A stretch of 26,214 nucleotides of DNA from Bacillota bacterium (lineage in GTDB: Bacteria; Bacillota; UBA4882; UBA8346), in NCBI GenBank assembly GCA_023415375.1, contig JAEZKW010000088.1:1-26214 (forward strand), given 5' to 3'. The stretch's first letter is position 1. Each line of letters begins with the position of its first letter. The notes beneath the pieces were generated by a model, which worked only from the letters and a program-made list of their open reading frames with translations, searched no databases and was not told where the DNA came from. This document shows, piece after piece, positions 15,069 through 23,737 of this stretch. A program made the translations under genes and the position numbers.

Positions 15069-15133
15069 AAATTCCTCAACCAATGCGAAGCATTGGTTAG
15101 GTGCAGAAAGGAGTACCGGCAGTGGAGGAATTT
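15069..15133 (+). promoter_or_regulatory. Nested hairpin over the DUF2273 gene start
   Basis: AACCAATGC (15078-15086) pairs perfectly with GCATTGGTT (15090-15098) around a GAA loop, a very stable 9-bp hairpin. Outside it, AAATTCCTC (15069-15077) is the exact complement of GAGGAATTT (15125-15133), which begins at the second codon of the downstream gene. The outer stem would enclose both the ribosome site (15106-15112) and the GTG start. No T run follows the inner hairpin. Confidence 0.45.
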
Positions 15134-15349
15134 TTACGAGATTTCTTACCTAAACTGATTACTTATAAAGGACGAATTATAGGGAGTCTGGTCGGATTGA
15201 TAGCCGGTCTGCTATGGGCTTTCTTGGGATTTTGGAGAGCTGTTGCTTTTCTTACATGTATTATTTTAGGGTTCTTTTTAGGTAAAAAAATCGATGAACG
15301 AGGGTCGATTCGAAATATTCTCGAGCGGATTATTCCGCCGAATGACTGA
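15122..15349 (+). CDS. DUF2273 small integral membrane protein
   Basis: A 75-residue protein with a short amphipathic N-terminus (EEFLRDFLPKL) and two hydrophobic helices (about 19-36 and 40-57) separated by FWRAV, followed by the charged GKKIDERGSIRNILERI tail. The length and pattern fit the DUF2273 family, which accompanies Asp23/AmaP proteins; the precise role is unknown. The GTG at 15122 is chosen because AAAGGAG (15106-15112) is 9 nt upstream. An in-frame GTG at 15101 precedes that site. Confidence 0.85.
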   Translation: MEEFLRDFLPKLITYKGRIIGSLVGLIAGLLWAFLGFWRAVAFLTCIILGFFLGKKIDERGSIRNILERIIPPND

Positions 15350-15360
15350 AGGGTAATTGA

Positions 15361-15819
15361 ATGAGCCGTCATCTAGCCAGAGAACTGGCGTTTATAATTT
15401 TATTTCAAACGGATGTGGGTAGAAATCCATGGCAGGAAGTATTGCCACGTACCCTTAAAGAAAATGAGCTACCTGAAAAGTCCCGGATTTTTCTCGAACA
15501 ATTGGTTAAAGGAACCATTCAGGAACTAAAGTCCATTGATGCCGAAATTATGAAGTACGCACAAGATTGGAAATTGGATCGGATGGCCAATACTGATCGA
15601 AATATACTAAGAATGGCGATTTATGAAATCAAATTTTTAAAAGAGATTCCACCCGGGGTTAGTATCAACGAAGCGGTAGAATTAGCCAAGCGTTACGGTG
15701 ATGACGAATCCGGTAAATTTGTAAATGGAATTTTGGGGAACGTAGTCAGGAATACCGAGCTCCAAAAAGAAACCACTGATGAAGGTGCGCACGCGCCGAT
15801 GACTACAATGGAGGATTAA
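15361..15819 (+). CDS. nusB: Transcription antitermination factor NusB
   Basis: RNA-binding helical protein that acts with NusE (S10) at boxA sites, mainly in rRNA transcription. The 152-residue protein has the N-terminal SRHLARELAFIILFQTD and the conserved C-terminal segments LDRMANTDRNILRMAIYEI, GVSINEAVELAKRYGDD and KFVNGILGNV. A modest GAAGGG site precedes the ATG. It sits in the common Bacillota context after asp23-amaP-DUF2273. The last 15 or so residues are a non-conserved tail. Confidence 0.95.
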   Translation: MSRHLARELAFIILFQTDVGRNPWQEVLPRTLKENELPEKSRIFLEQLVKGTIQELKSIDAEIMKYAQDWKLDRMANTDRNILRMAIYEIKFLKEIPPGVSINEAVELAKRYGDDESGKFVNGILGNVVRNTELQKETTDEGAHAPMTTMED

Positions 15820-15868
15820 CCTCTATTTTTTTTGCGAGCGAACATTTAAGCTTGATAACGGAGCCAAT

Positions 15869-16807
15869 ATGCTAGTTGGAATCGATACCAGTTGTTATAC
15901 AACTTCTTTAGCGGTGATTGATCCTGCCACAGGATCAATTATCCATGACTTGCGGCGTTTACTCCAGGTGAAACTGGGACAAAGAGGTCTACGGCAATCG
16001 GAAGCTGTCTTTCAACATCTGCAAAATTTACCCGGGCTTATGGATAATACTTTTACCGGAATCACCATAACTGCGGTGGCTGCTTCGACTGTACCAAGGC
16101 CTACTCCCGGTTCATATCTACCGGTTTTTAAGACCGGCGCCTCCTTTGGAATGACGATAGCCAAAATCTTAGGCGTTCCTTTTTTTGAAACATCCCACCA
16201 GGAGGGACACATTCGGGCAGGTTTAGTTGGGCAAACCAAGGCCAATCAAACCTTTTTAGTCTGGCACATTTCTGGTGGCACTACCGAGCTATTACGGGTT
16301 CATTCAAAAGAAACCGGTTATCAGATTCAAAAAATCGGCGGTTCTAGCGACCTTCAAGTTGGGCAATTTGTCGATCGGGTCGGTGTTGCTTTAGGAAGCC
16401 CTTTTCCGGCTGGCCCGAACCTAGAAAAAATGGCCTTGCTTTCAGATACAGATGAGAGTTTGCCTGTAGTGATTCAAGGATTAACCACCAGCTTTTCCGG
16501 ACCGGATTCAGCTGCAGAGCGCTTAATTAAATCCGGAATGAATGGAAACGATTTGGCAAGGCAGGTCTTTAATTGTATCACCCAATCTTTATTAAAGGTA
16601 ACGCTTAAGGCAACGAAGGAATATAAAACCTATCAAGTGCTTTTGGTAGGGGGAGTAGCCTCAAACCAGATTGTTAGGCAAAATCTAATCGATGAAGGTT
16701 TAAAATTTGGAATCGAATTCTTGTTTGCCAGGAGCGAATTATCCAGCGATAATGCTGTGGGTGTAGGCTTAATCGGGTATGACTCTTTAAACCAGAAATC
16801 TAGTTAA
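15869..16807 (+). CDS. Kae1/TsaD-like domain protein (peptidase M22 family paralogue)
   Basis: A 312-residue ASKHA-fold protein related to TsaD, the tRNA t6A synthase subunit, but divergent. The N-terminus MLVGIDTSCYTTSLAV is the phosphate-loop region. The metal-binding H110 and H114 (SHQEGH) and D294 (SSDNAVGVG) are conserved, while GGTTELL replaces the usual GGHTQL-type segment. The protein is shorter than typical TsaD (about 340). Bacillota usually have a separate true TsaD gene elsewhere, so I call this a paralogue of unknown function. GGAG (15860-15863) is 5 nt from the ATG. Confidence 0.82.
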   Translation: MLVGIDTSCYTTSLAVIDPATGSIIHDLRRLLQVKLGQRGLRQSEAVFQHLQNLPGLMDNTFTGITITAVAASTVPRPTPGSYLPVFKTGASFGMTIAKILGVPFFETSHQEGHIRAGLVGQTKANQTFLVWHISGGTTELLRVHSKETGYQIQKIGGSSDLQVGQFVDRVGVALGSPFPAGPNLEKMALLSDTDESLPVVIQGLTTSFSGPDSAAERLIKSGMNGNDLARQVFNCITQSLLKVTLKATKEYKTYQVLLVGGVASNQIVRQNLIDEGLKFGIEFLFARSELSSDNAVGVGLIGYDSLNQKSS

Positions 16808-16847
16808 ATTTTAAAAATAATAATTATCAAAGCGAGGCCCTCCGCTC

Positions 16848-19538
16848 ATGAAAAAATTGATGTTATTAGATGGTTTCAGTTTGGCCAATCGGGCGTTTTT
16901 TGCTTTACCTCCATTAGCCACAACTGCAGGCCTGCCCACGAATGCAGTATACGGTATGACCATGATGATGTACAAACTTCTGGAAGAATCAAAACCGGAC
17001 TACATTATAATGGCATTCGATGTAGCAGCCCCTACTTTTCGCCATCAAGAATTTAAGGATTACAAAGGCCAACGTCTGAAGATGGAAGATACTCTGAAGG
17101 TACAATTTCCGCTTATTCGGGAATTATTAGCCATCTTAAAAATCCCCATTGTGGAACTAGCGGGATATGAAGCCGACGACATTATTGGTACTATGGCCAA
17201 AAGGACTGCAAGTCAGGGAATTTCAGTTGAAATTATTACCGGGGATCGGGATGCCTTTCAGCTGGTAGAACCCCAGATATCAGTACTTTATACCCGAAGA
17301 GGCATTACCGAAGTTGACCGGGTTGATGAAAAGTATATCCAGGATAAGTATCAATTAAAACCGTTACAATTAATCGAGTTAAAGGCCCTCATGGGTGATA
17401 CTTCGGACAATATCCCAGGAGTGCCCGGATTCGGTGAAAAAACGGCGCTGAAGTATTTACATCAATATCAAACCCTAAATGGAATTTACGAACATTTAGA
17501 GGAAATCTCCAAAGAAAGAGACCGTAATCTACTGGGCGAATATCGCGAACAAGCTTTCTTAAGCCGGCATTTGGCGGAGATTGTGACCAATATTCAATTG
17601 GAAGTTGATCCTATAGATTGTTGTCATCACCAGGATTACTCAAAGCAAGAATTGATCGATTTTTGCAATAAATATGAATTTCATTCCATGGCCCGTAAAC
17701 TTTCGGATGGAGACTCTACTTCCGAAACCAAGCAATTACCCGAGTTGATTTCTGAATGCCAAATCATTCAAGAATCCGATCTTGGTGAAATCATTTCCGT
17801 TCTCAAACAAGAAAAAGTTTGCTATTTTCAGTTTTTCACTTCAGTAGCCAACTGGGTACAAGTTGATTTTGTCGGAGTCGGACTGGGTAGCTCCAGTAAA
17901 AACTGGTATTTCCCTCTTGACGGGAGAGATAAGTTACCTGAGGGAATCCGTGATTTACTTTGTGATTCATTGATAAAAAAAATTGGACATGATCTTAAAA
18001 GGCATTTACAAATTGCCAGTAACCAAGGAATAATTTGTAATGGGGAGCTGGAAGATTTATTAATTGCTGGTTATCTGGTGAATGCAGGCTTGGGAGATCT
18101 AGAACTGGAGGATCTTAGCAGTAGTTATATTCAAAAGATCATTCCGGCTTGGAGAAACGAAAGGGGTAAAGCCTTTTCTGTTTTCAATTTACCCCCGGGT
18201 TTACCCCCGGAAGTGATAGCCAAGATTTGCGGTGCCCGGCTCGAGGCAATGCGGCAATTAAATACTAAATTACAATCTTTAATGGCTGATTTCGGTTTAG
18301 ATACTCTTTACCGGGAAGTCGAAGTGCCGCTGATAAAGGTTCTTTTTAAGATGGAGCAACAAGGAATCAAGGTCGAGCCGGAAAAGCTCCGGGAATTCGG
18401 CCGGACTTTGAAAAACCGGCAATCCCAGCTTGAGTCGGAAATTTATACCCTGGTCCAGGAAAAGTTTAATATCAGTTCACCCAAACAATTAGGAGTTATC
18501 CTATTTGAGAAATTAGGGCTGAAAGCGCCCAAAAAAACCAAAACGGGTTATTCTACCGATGCCGAAGTCTTAGAAAGTCTCTATGATGACCATCCAGTGA
18601 TTCCGAAAATATTGGAATATCGTCAGAATGTGAAATTACAAAGCACCTATATTGATTCATTAATAACATTAATTCATCCTCGGAGTGGCCGGGTACATAC
18701 AACCTTTAATCAAGCCGTTACCACGACGGGTCGACTTAGCTGTACCGAGCCGAATCTCCAAAATATTCCGGTTCGTTCTGAAGAAGGCCGCCTGATCCGG
18801 TGTGCTTTCGTGCCTCCCGATTCGGAGTATAGATTGTTATCGGCCGATTATTCTCAGATCGAGTTGCGGGTAATGGCCCATTTTTCGCAGGATCAGGCCT
18901 TTAAGGAAGCTTTTTTAAGGGGTGAAGACATCCACCGCTTTACTGCAGCAACGGTCTATGGTGTGCCCGTATCAGAAGTTACCCACGAAATGCGGGATCG
19001 GGCCAAGGCTGTTAATTTCGGTATCATTTATGGAATAAGTGGTTTTGGCCTGGCCCGTAATATCGGGGTAAGCCGGAAGGAAGCCGATGCCTTTATTGAG
19101 GCTTATTTTCAAAAGTATCCTGGAGTCAAACAATATGTGGAAGAATTAATTGTAAGGGCCAAACAAACGGGGGAGGCCCGGACTCTTTTAGGGCGGATTC
19201 GGAAACTTCCCGATCTTTCGTCCCGAAATTTTACCTTACGCTCTTTTGCTGAACGGATGGCACGTAATACGCCGATTCAAGGAACTGCAGCTGATATCAT
19301 TAAAAAAGCAATGGTTTCCATTGAAAAACAGCTTGTCGAAAATCCCTCATCGGGAAAGTTATTACTTCAAGTCCATGACGAATTAATCTTTGAGGTGAAA
19401 GAAACCGAATGGTCTCTCCTTGCTAAAATGGTGAAAAAAGAGATGGAAAATGCAGTTACCTTAGAAGTTCCCTTAGTTGTAGACTTTAAAATGGGTAATA
19501 ATTGGGGAGAGATGACTCCGGTACAATTGGAGGAATAA
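16848..19538 (+). CDS. polA: DNA polymerase I
   Basis: Repair and Okazaki-fragment-processing polymerase. The 896-residue protein has an N-terminal 5' nuclease domain (about 1-290; GYEADDIIGT, TGDRDAFQLV, GDTSDNIPGVPGFGEKTA), a central 3'-5' exonuclease-like domain (about 310-470), and a polymerase domain with motif A DYSQIELR (D667), motif B RDRAKAVNFGIIYG and motif C VHDE (843-845). In the exonuclease-like domain the expected DxE motif is replaced by YFQFFTSVANW, so proofreading is probably lost, as in several Gram-positive and thermophile enzymes. mutM follows after 3 nt. Confidence 0.97.
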   Translation: MKKLMLLDGFSLANRAFFALPPLATTAGLPTNAVYGMTMMMYKLLEESKPDYIIMAFDVAAPTFRHQEFKDYKGQRLKMEDTLKVQFPLIRELLAILKIPIVELAGYEADDIIGTMAKRTASQGISVEIITGDRDAFQLVEPQISVLYTRRGITEVDRVDEKYIQDKYQLKPLQLIELKALMGDTSDNIPGVPGFGEKTALKYLHQYQTLNGIYEHLEEISKERDRNLLGEYREQAFLSRHLAEIVTNIQLEVDPIDCCHHQDYSKQELIDFCNKYEFHSMARKLSDGDSTSETKQLPELISECQIIQESDLGEIISVLKQEKVCYFQFFTSVANWVQVDFVGVGLGSSSKNWYFPLDGRDKLPEGIRDLLCDSLIKKIGHDLKRHLQIASNQGIICNGELEDLLIAGYLVNAGLGDLELEDLSSSYIQKIIPAWRNERGKAFSVFNLPPGLPPEVIAKICGARLEAMRQLNTKLQSLMADFGLDTLYREVEVPLIKVLFKMEQQGIKVEPEKLREFGRTLKNRQSQLESEIYTLVQEKFNISSPKQLGVILFEKLGLKAPKKTKTGYSTDAEVLESLYDDHPVIPKILEYRQNVKLQSTYIDSLITLIHPRSGRVHTTFNQAVTTTGRLSCTEPNLQNIPVRSEEGRLIRCAFVPPDSEYRLLSADYSQIELRVMAHFSQDQAFKEAFLRGEDIHRFTAATVYGVPVSEVTHEMRDRAKAVNFGIIYGISGFGLARNIGVSRKEADAFIEAYFQKYPGVKQYVEELIVRAKQTGEARTLLGRIRKLPDLSSRNFTLRSFAERMARNTPIQGTAADIIKKAMVSIEKQLVENPSSGKLLLQVHDELIFEVKETEWSLLAKMVKKEMENAVTLEVPLVVDFKMGNNWGEMTPVQLEE

Positions 19539-19541
19539 AAT

Positions 19542-20372
19542 ATGCCGGAATTACCAGAAGTTGAAACGATTCGGCTGACTCTTCAGCCCAAGTTAATCGG
19601 TAGAACCATTGTTAAGGGAGTCGTTCTTTTACCCAAGCTGATTCAAAACCAAACTGTGGATGAGTTTTTATTTGATATTCACGGTAAAAAAATTATTAAG
19701 CTTGACCGTCGTGGTAAATATCTGTTATTCTATCTTGAAGGGCGCACGCGCGCAGATATGGTTTTAGCAATTCATTTAAGGATGACCGGTCAGTTGAAAG
19801 TCGAACTTATAGGGAATCCTTTGGAAAATGCCACTTATTTACAGCTTCAGCTTGATAACGGTAAGGAATTACGTTACCGTGACCAACGTAAATTTGGACG
19901 GGTTATGTTATTTCCAGTCGACCATCCGCCGAAATCTTTGGAAAAGTTGGGACCTGAACCTTTATCGGATGATTTTACCATACAGGTTTTAAAAAAACAA
20001 CTTGGCAAACGACAGATTGCTATTAAAAAAGTCTTGCTCGATCAAGAAGTTATAGCAGGCATTGGTAATATTTATGCTGACGAATCTTTATTTTTGGCAG
20101 GCATTCACCCAGCCCGTTTGGTTTCTTCTTTGAGTGATCAAGAAATTAACCAGCTTTTTAAGGCAATTCAAACCGTTCTATCTGAAGCCATCCAAAATCA
20201 CGGTACCACCAAACGCGATTATCGGGATGGAGATGGGCATTCCGGATCAAACCAGGATTACCTGCGGGTTTATGATCGGAAAGGGTTAGCTTGTTACAAT
20301 TGTGGTAATATGATTGTAAAAATGAATTTCGGCGGTAGAGGGACCCATTTTTGTCCCATCTGTCAGCAATAA
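19542..20372 (+). CDS. mutM: Formamidopyrimidine-DNA glycosylase
   Basis: Excises 8-oxoguanine and formamidopyrimidines and nicks the abasic site. The 276-residue protein starts MPELPEVETI, with the catalytic Pro2 and Glu3 (counting Met). It has the HLRMTGQ beta-hairpin segment, the helix-two-turn-helix region (LLDQEVIAGIGNIYADESLF) and a C-terminal zinc finger with CYNCG and CPIC, including the DNA-binding RGTHFC. GGAGG (19530-19534) in the end of polA is 7 nt from the ATG. The polA-mutM-coaE order is widespread. Confidence 0.97.
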   Translation: MPELPEVETIRLTLQPKLIGRTIVKGVVLLPKLIQNQTVDEFLFDIHGKKIIKLDRRGKYLLFYLEGRTRADMVLAIHLRMTGQLKVELIGNPLENATYLQLQLDNGKELRYRDQRKFGRVMLFPVDHPPKSLEKLGPEPLSDDFTIQVLKKQLGKRQIAIKKVLLDQEVIAGIGNIYADESLFLAGIHPARLVSSLSDQEINQLFKAIQTVLSEAIQNHGTTKRDYRDGDGHSGSNQDYLRVYDRKGLACYNCGNMIVKMNFGGRGTHFCPICQQ

Positions 20373-20548
20373 TACCTCACCCCCTCGCCTTTTGTAAAGG
20401 CGCCCCCTCTCTGAACGGGGTTGTTTCAGGTAGGTGAATCACGGAGAGGGGAGAACAGCCTGAAACTTTAGTATACTCTCTCCTGGAAAGAGCATCTTGA
20501 TTAAACTTCGCTAGGAGAGGGTGCGCCTTGAAGAAGGCGGGTGAGGTA
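20373..20548. repeat. Compound palindromic element between mutM and coaE
   Basis: The ends TACCTCACCC (20373-20382) and GGGTGAGGTA (20539-20548) are perfect inverted complements. Complementarity continues inward with gaps (GCCTT..AAGGCG and CCCTCTC segments) for roughly 38 nt. Inside are CCCCTCTC/GAGAGGGG (20404-20411 with 20444-20451) and GTTTCAGG/CCTGAAAC (20423-20430 with 20459-20466). No ORF is apparent. It resembles CCTCACCCC-type intergenic repeats or MITE-like elements seen in other genomes. Confidence 0.7.
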
Positions 20549-20580
20549 ATAGGCAAATAAAGGTTTGGGAGTGACCTACA

Positions 20581-21171
20581 ATTCAGACGATTGGCCTTAC
20601 AGGTGGTATAGCTTGCGGAAAGTCAACTGTGGCTAAAATATTGGTGCAAAAAGGGCTTTTTGTGGTTAGTGCTGATGAAATAGCTCATCAGGTCATAAAT
20701 CCTACTGGAGAGGCATATTTGGATGTTATCAATCGGTTTGGGAAAGAAGTCCTTCTGGATGATGGTCAAATCGACCGGAGTAGATTAGGGGCAGTGGTTT
20801 TTTCCAATAAAGAGGCCAGAAAAGATCTGGAGGATTTAATTCATCCCAAGGTCCTTGCTGGAATCAATCAACTCATTACCCAGAGCCGGAATCAGGGCTT
20901 ATCATGCCTAATTGTTGAAATTCCATTGCTTTTTGAAGTAAGGTGGGAGTATTTATTCGATAAAATCTGGGTCGTGAGTTGTTTACCGGAAATACAATTA
21001 GAGAGAATCCAGAATCGTGATCAATTGTCCAAAGAAAAAGCTATGCAACGAATTACTGCCCAATTGCCATTGTCCTATAAAGAAAAAAGAGCTGATGCAG
21101 TCATTTATAATAATCAAGGTTACGAAGAGCTCCTGGCCCAGATCGAACAAATGATTAAACCTTTGGAGTGA
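20581..21171 (+). CDS. coaE: Dephospho-CoA kinase, apparent ATT start
   Basis: Phosphorylates dephospho-CoA in the final step of coenzyme A synthesis. Translation upstream of the first ATG/GTG/TTG-type codon near 20629 restores the essential N-terminus IGLTGGIACGKSTVAKIL with its P-loop, so the start must lie before 20590. An in-frame TGA at 20572 leaves only CCT, ACA, ATT, CAG and ACG as candidates. ATT at 20581 has GGGAG (20567-20571) 9 nt upstream, giving a 196-residue protein of normal length. The alternative is a one-base frameshift: a GTG at 20571 would fit after removal of one A near 20580. It overlaps the next gene's earliest start by 4 nt. Confidence 0.9.
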   Translation: MQTIGLTGGIACGKSTVAKILVQKGLFVVSADEIAHQVINPTGEAYLDVINRFGKEVLLDDGQIDRSRLGAVVFSNKEARKDLEDLIHPKVLAGINQLITQSRNQGLSCLIVEIPLLFEVRWEYLFDKIWVVSCLPEIQLERIQNRDQLSKEKAMQRITAQLPLSYKEKRADAVIYNNQGYEELLAQIEQMIKPLE

Positions 21172-21176
21172 AATTT

Positions 21177-21746
21177 TTGGCGAAAACACGGGGAGTAAGA
21201 ATTCGCGGTCTGCTATTGCTGCTTATAATATTGGTATTATTATGGCACAAACCAATTTTACGAATATATTTCGTTTTAGATTACTCTGATAAAATTATAG
21301 CCTACAGTAGAGCGAATGGAATCAATTCGGCTACGGTCAGTGCAATTGTTTTTACTGAAAGCCGTTTCAATCCTTTGGCCTGTTCTCATAAAGGCGCCTT
21401 GGGCTTGATGCAAATAATGCCGAGCACAGGAGAATGGGTAGCCAGGCAGCTGGGATGGAATCATTTTTCACAACAAGACTTATTGAACCCCACCAAAAAT
21501 CTGGAAGTAGGGGTTTGGTATTTGGCCTATTTAAAGCGTAATTTTAAACATAACGAATACTTGGCATTGGCTTCCTATAATGCCGGCTCCCGTTATGTTT
21601 ATGAGTGGCTTGAAGATGGAACTTGGGATGGTAATAAGGTGAAAATTGAACAAATACCTTTTCCGGAAACCAAAAAATATCTAATCCGAATCCTGTTATT
21701 ACGTAAAATTTATCATTATCTATATCCCGATTTGTTAACAATTTAA
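21177..21746 (+). CDS. Membrane-anchored lytic transglycosylase (SLT domain)
   Basis: A 189-residue protein with an uncleaved-looking N-terminal membrane helix (about 11-24) after a basic stretch, then an SLT/lysozyme-like domain: catalytic Glu61 in VFTESRFNP, GALGLMQIMPSTGEWVA, and LASYNAGSRYVYEWL. It cleaves peptidoglycan glycan strands outside the cytoplasm. A GTG at 21168 overlaps the coaE stop, but the GGAG site (21165-21168) overlaps that codon. TTG at 21177, 8 nt downstream of GGAG, is the better start. Confidence 0.9.
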   Translation: MAKTRGVRIRGLLLLLIILVLLWHKPILRIYFVLDYSDKIIAYSRANGINSATVSAIVFTESRFNPLACSHKGALGLMQIMPSTGEWVARQLGWNHFSQQDLLNPTKNLEVGVWYLAYLKRNFKHNEYLALASYNAGSRYVYEWLEDGTWDGNKVKIEQIPFPETKKYLIRILLLRKIYHYLYPDLLTI

Positions 21747-21779
21747 GATCTTTTTAGTTTTTTCTATTTTGGAGGTTGT

Positions 21780-23126
21780 ATGTGTACATTAGCTGTGGTA
21801 TCTTTAGGTTGCGCTAAAAATTTGGTTGATACTGAGATTATGCTAGGTCAGTTAATGAGTGCAGGCTGGAAATTAACCGATGATTTCTCTAAAGCTGAGT
21901 TAATTTTGATTAATACCTGTGGTTTTATTGAAACTGCTAAATCCGAATCCATTCGGCAAATCCTTGAGTTGGCTGAGTACAAAAGATTGGGACGAGGAAT
22001 TTGTAAACAGCTGATTGTAGCCGGTTGTTTGGTTCAGCGGTATTTGACGGAATTAAAATCAGAAATTCCAGAAGTCGATCTATGGTTGGGACTGGCCGAT
22101 ATTGGGAAAATTTTAGTGCAGTTAAATCGAAAATCTAATCCATTAACTGAATTGGAACAGGTTGAAGCCCCATTTTTAAATAATCAAAACTTGCCCCGTT
22201 TTCAGGCAACCTTGTCGCATACCTCATATGTTAAGATTGCCGAAGGATGTAATCATAAATGTTCTTATTGCGCGATCCCTCTTATTAAGGGGGGATTTCA
22301 TAGCCGTCATCTAAACTCTATTGTAAAAGAAACTCAGGATTTGGTGAAAAAAGGAGTTCAGGAACTTAATTTAATTGCCCAAGATATAACCAGGTATGGC
22401 TATGATTTGGAACCAAGGGTCAGTTTACAGAGTTTGCTGGAACAAATTATTGCTTCCTCAAAACCGGCTTGGATAAGGCTATTATATGCCTATCCTATGG
22501 GTGTTAGTAGAGCTTTGTTGGAATTGATGGCAAAGGAACCAAGCATATGTCGGTACCTTGATCTTCCCATCCAACATATTAATTCCAGAATTTTAAAGAA
22601 AATGGGTCGACCGGAAACTCCTGAATTGATTAAAGAAAAAATTGCTTTGATCCGGAAAGTTGTACCAGGGATTACTTTGCGGACCACTTTTATTGTTGGC
22701 TTTCCATCCGAGACTGAAAAAGAATTTGAAGAATTATTGGAATTTGTAGCTGAGGGCAATTTCGAACATATTGGGGTTTTTAGTTATAGCCGTGAGGAAG
22801 GTACAGCGGCCTATTCAATGGAGCCTCAAATCGCTGAAGAAGTAAAGGAAGATCGCAAACGGCGTTTATTAGAGGTACAACAAGAGACCTCAAAACGTTT
22901 ATTAGCAAAGCAAATACACCAACAGCAAAAAATACTCATTGATAAAGTATTGGACAATGGTACGGCAGTTGGCCGAACTCAGAGTTTAGCTCCGGATGTC
23001 GATGGAGTGGTTTATGTACAAAATTACCAAGGCTCTGCAGGCCGTTTTATACAAGGTGTCATTGTTGGAAATGATGAATATAATCTAATTGCTCAAGAAA
23101 TATTCCCGACTTCAACAGGAATTTAG
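21780..23126 (+). CDS. rimO: Ribosomal protein uS12 methylthiotransferase RimO
   Basis: Radical-SAM enzyme that adds a methylthio group to an Asp of ribosomal protein S12. The 448-residue protein has the N-terminal UPF0004 domain with cluster-binding Cys (VSLGCAKNLVDTE, INTCGF, AGCLVQRY), the radical SAM motif C157-x3-C161-x2-C164 in EGCNHKCSYC, and a C-terminal TRAM domain. LGCAKNLVDTE distinguishes RimO from MiaB. GGAGG is 4 nt from the ATG, somewhat close. pgsA follows. Confidence 0.95.
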   Translation: MCTLAVVSLGCAKNLVDTEIMLGQLMSAGWKLTDDFSKAELILINTCGFIETAKSESIRQILELAEYKRLGRGICKQLIVAGCLVQRYLTELKSEIPEVDLWLGLADIGKILVQLNRKSNPLTELEQVEAPFLNNQNLPRFQATLSHTSYVKIAEGCNHKCSYCAIPLIKGGFHSRHLNSIVKETQDLVKKGVQELNLIAQDITRYGYDLEPRVSLQSLLEQIIASSKPAWIRLLYAYPMGVSRALLELMAKEPSICRYLDLPIQHINSRILKKMGRPETPELIKEKIALIRKVVPGITLRTTFIVGFPSETEKEFEELLEFVAEGNFEHIGVFSYSREEGTAAYSMEPQIAEEVKEDRKRRLLEVQQETSKRLLAKQIHQQQKILIDKVLDNGTAVGRTQSLAPDVDGVVYVQNYQGSAGRFIQGVIVGNDEYNLIAQEIFPTSTGI

Positions 23127-23170
23127 TAAAAAGTGCCGAATGGTTGGATTATATTTGGAGGAAGGTTGTT

Positions 23171-23737
23171 ATGAACCTTGCAAATTGGATTACCACACTG
23201 CGAATAGTTTTAGCCATGGTCTGTGTAAGTATCTTGTTTTGGGATGCCCATATCCCGGGACGGGACACTTTAGCCGCAATAATTTTCATCATTGCCGGTA
23301 TCACCGATGGCGTTGATGGTTATGCTGCCCGGATTCGTAAAGAAATCACTCCATTCGGAAAATGGTTTGATCCCTTTGCGGACAAGGTATTGATTATAAT
23401 GACTTTGGTTGTTCTGGCTCATCTCAATCGAGGCGTGCCTTGGTTGGCCGTATGGATTATTAGCAGCCGTGAGGTGTTGATTACCGTATTACGTTATTTC
23501 GCCGGGAGAAAAGGTTTAATGAATGCAGCAAGCCGGTGGGGTAAGCTTAAAACACTTTCACAGATTATTGCCATTTCATTAATTATGTTAGCCAAACCAT
23601 GGCATATAGAGACTCTTAGCGTATGGGTTTTATGGCTAGCTGTAATTTTAACGATCTGGTCTGGTTTTGATTATCTATGGCGTTGGCGCAGTGTTTATAT
23701 GAATTCCAAATCAAAGGATGTTATTGTTAAATCTTAA
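23171..23737 (+). CDS. pgsA: CDP-diacylglycerol-glycerol-3-phosphate 3-phosphatidyltransferase
   Basis: Integral membrane enzyme that makes phosphatidylglycerophosphate from CDP-diacylglycerol. The 188-residue protein has about five or six membrane helices and a complete CDP-alcohol phosphotransferase motif: D46, D49-G50, A53-R54, G63, D67 and D71, with exact spacing. The ATG at 23171 is chosen because GGAGG (23157-23161) is 9 nt upstream; an in-frame ATG at 23144 precedes it. The rimO-pgsA order is typical of Bacillota. Its 3' end overlaps the convergent downstream gene by 27 nt. Confidence 0.92.
   Translation: MNLANWITTLRIVLAMVCVSILFWDAHIPGRDTLAAIIFIIAGITDGVDGYAARIRKEITPFGKWFDPFADKVLIIMTLVVLAHLNRGVPWLAVWIISSREVLITVLRYFAGRKGLMNAASRWGKLKTLSQIIAISLIMLAKPWHIETLSVWVLWLAVILTIWSGFDYLWRWRSVYMNSKSKDVIVKS

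Noticed and set aside
17811..18250. Loss of the 3'-5' exonuclease motif of PolA as a novelty
   Set aside because: The same loss is well known in DNA polymerase I of several Bacillota and thermophiles, so it is noted in the gene entry only.
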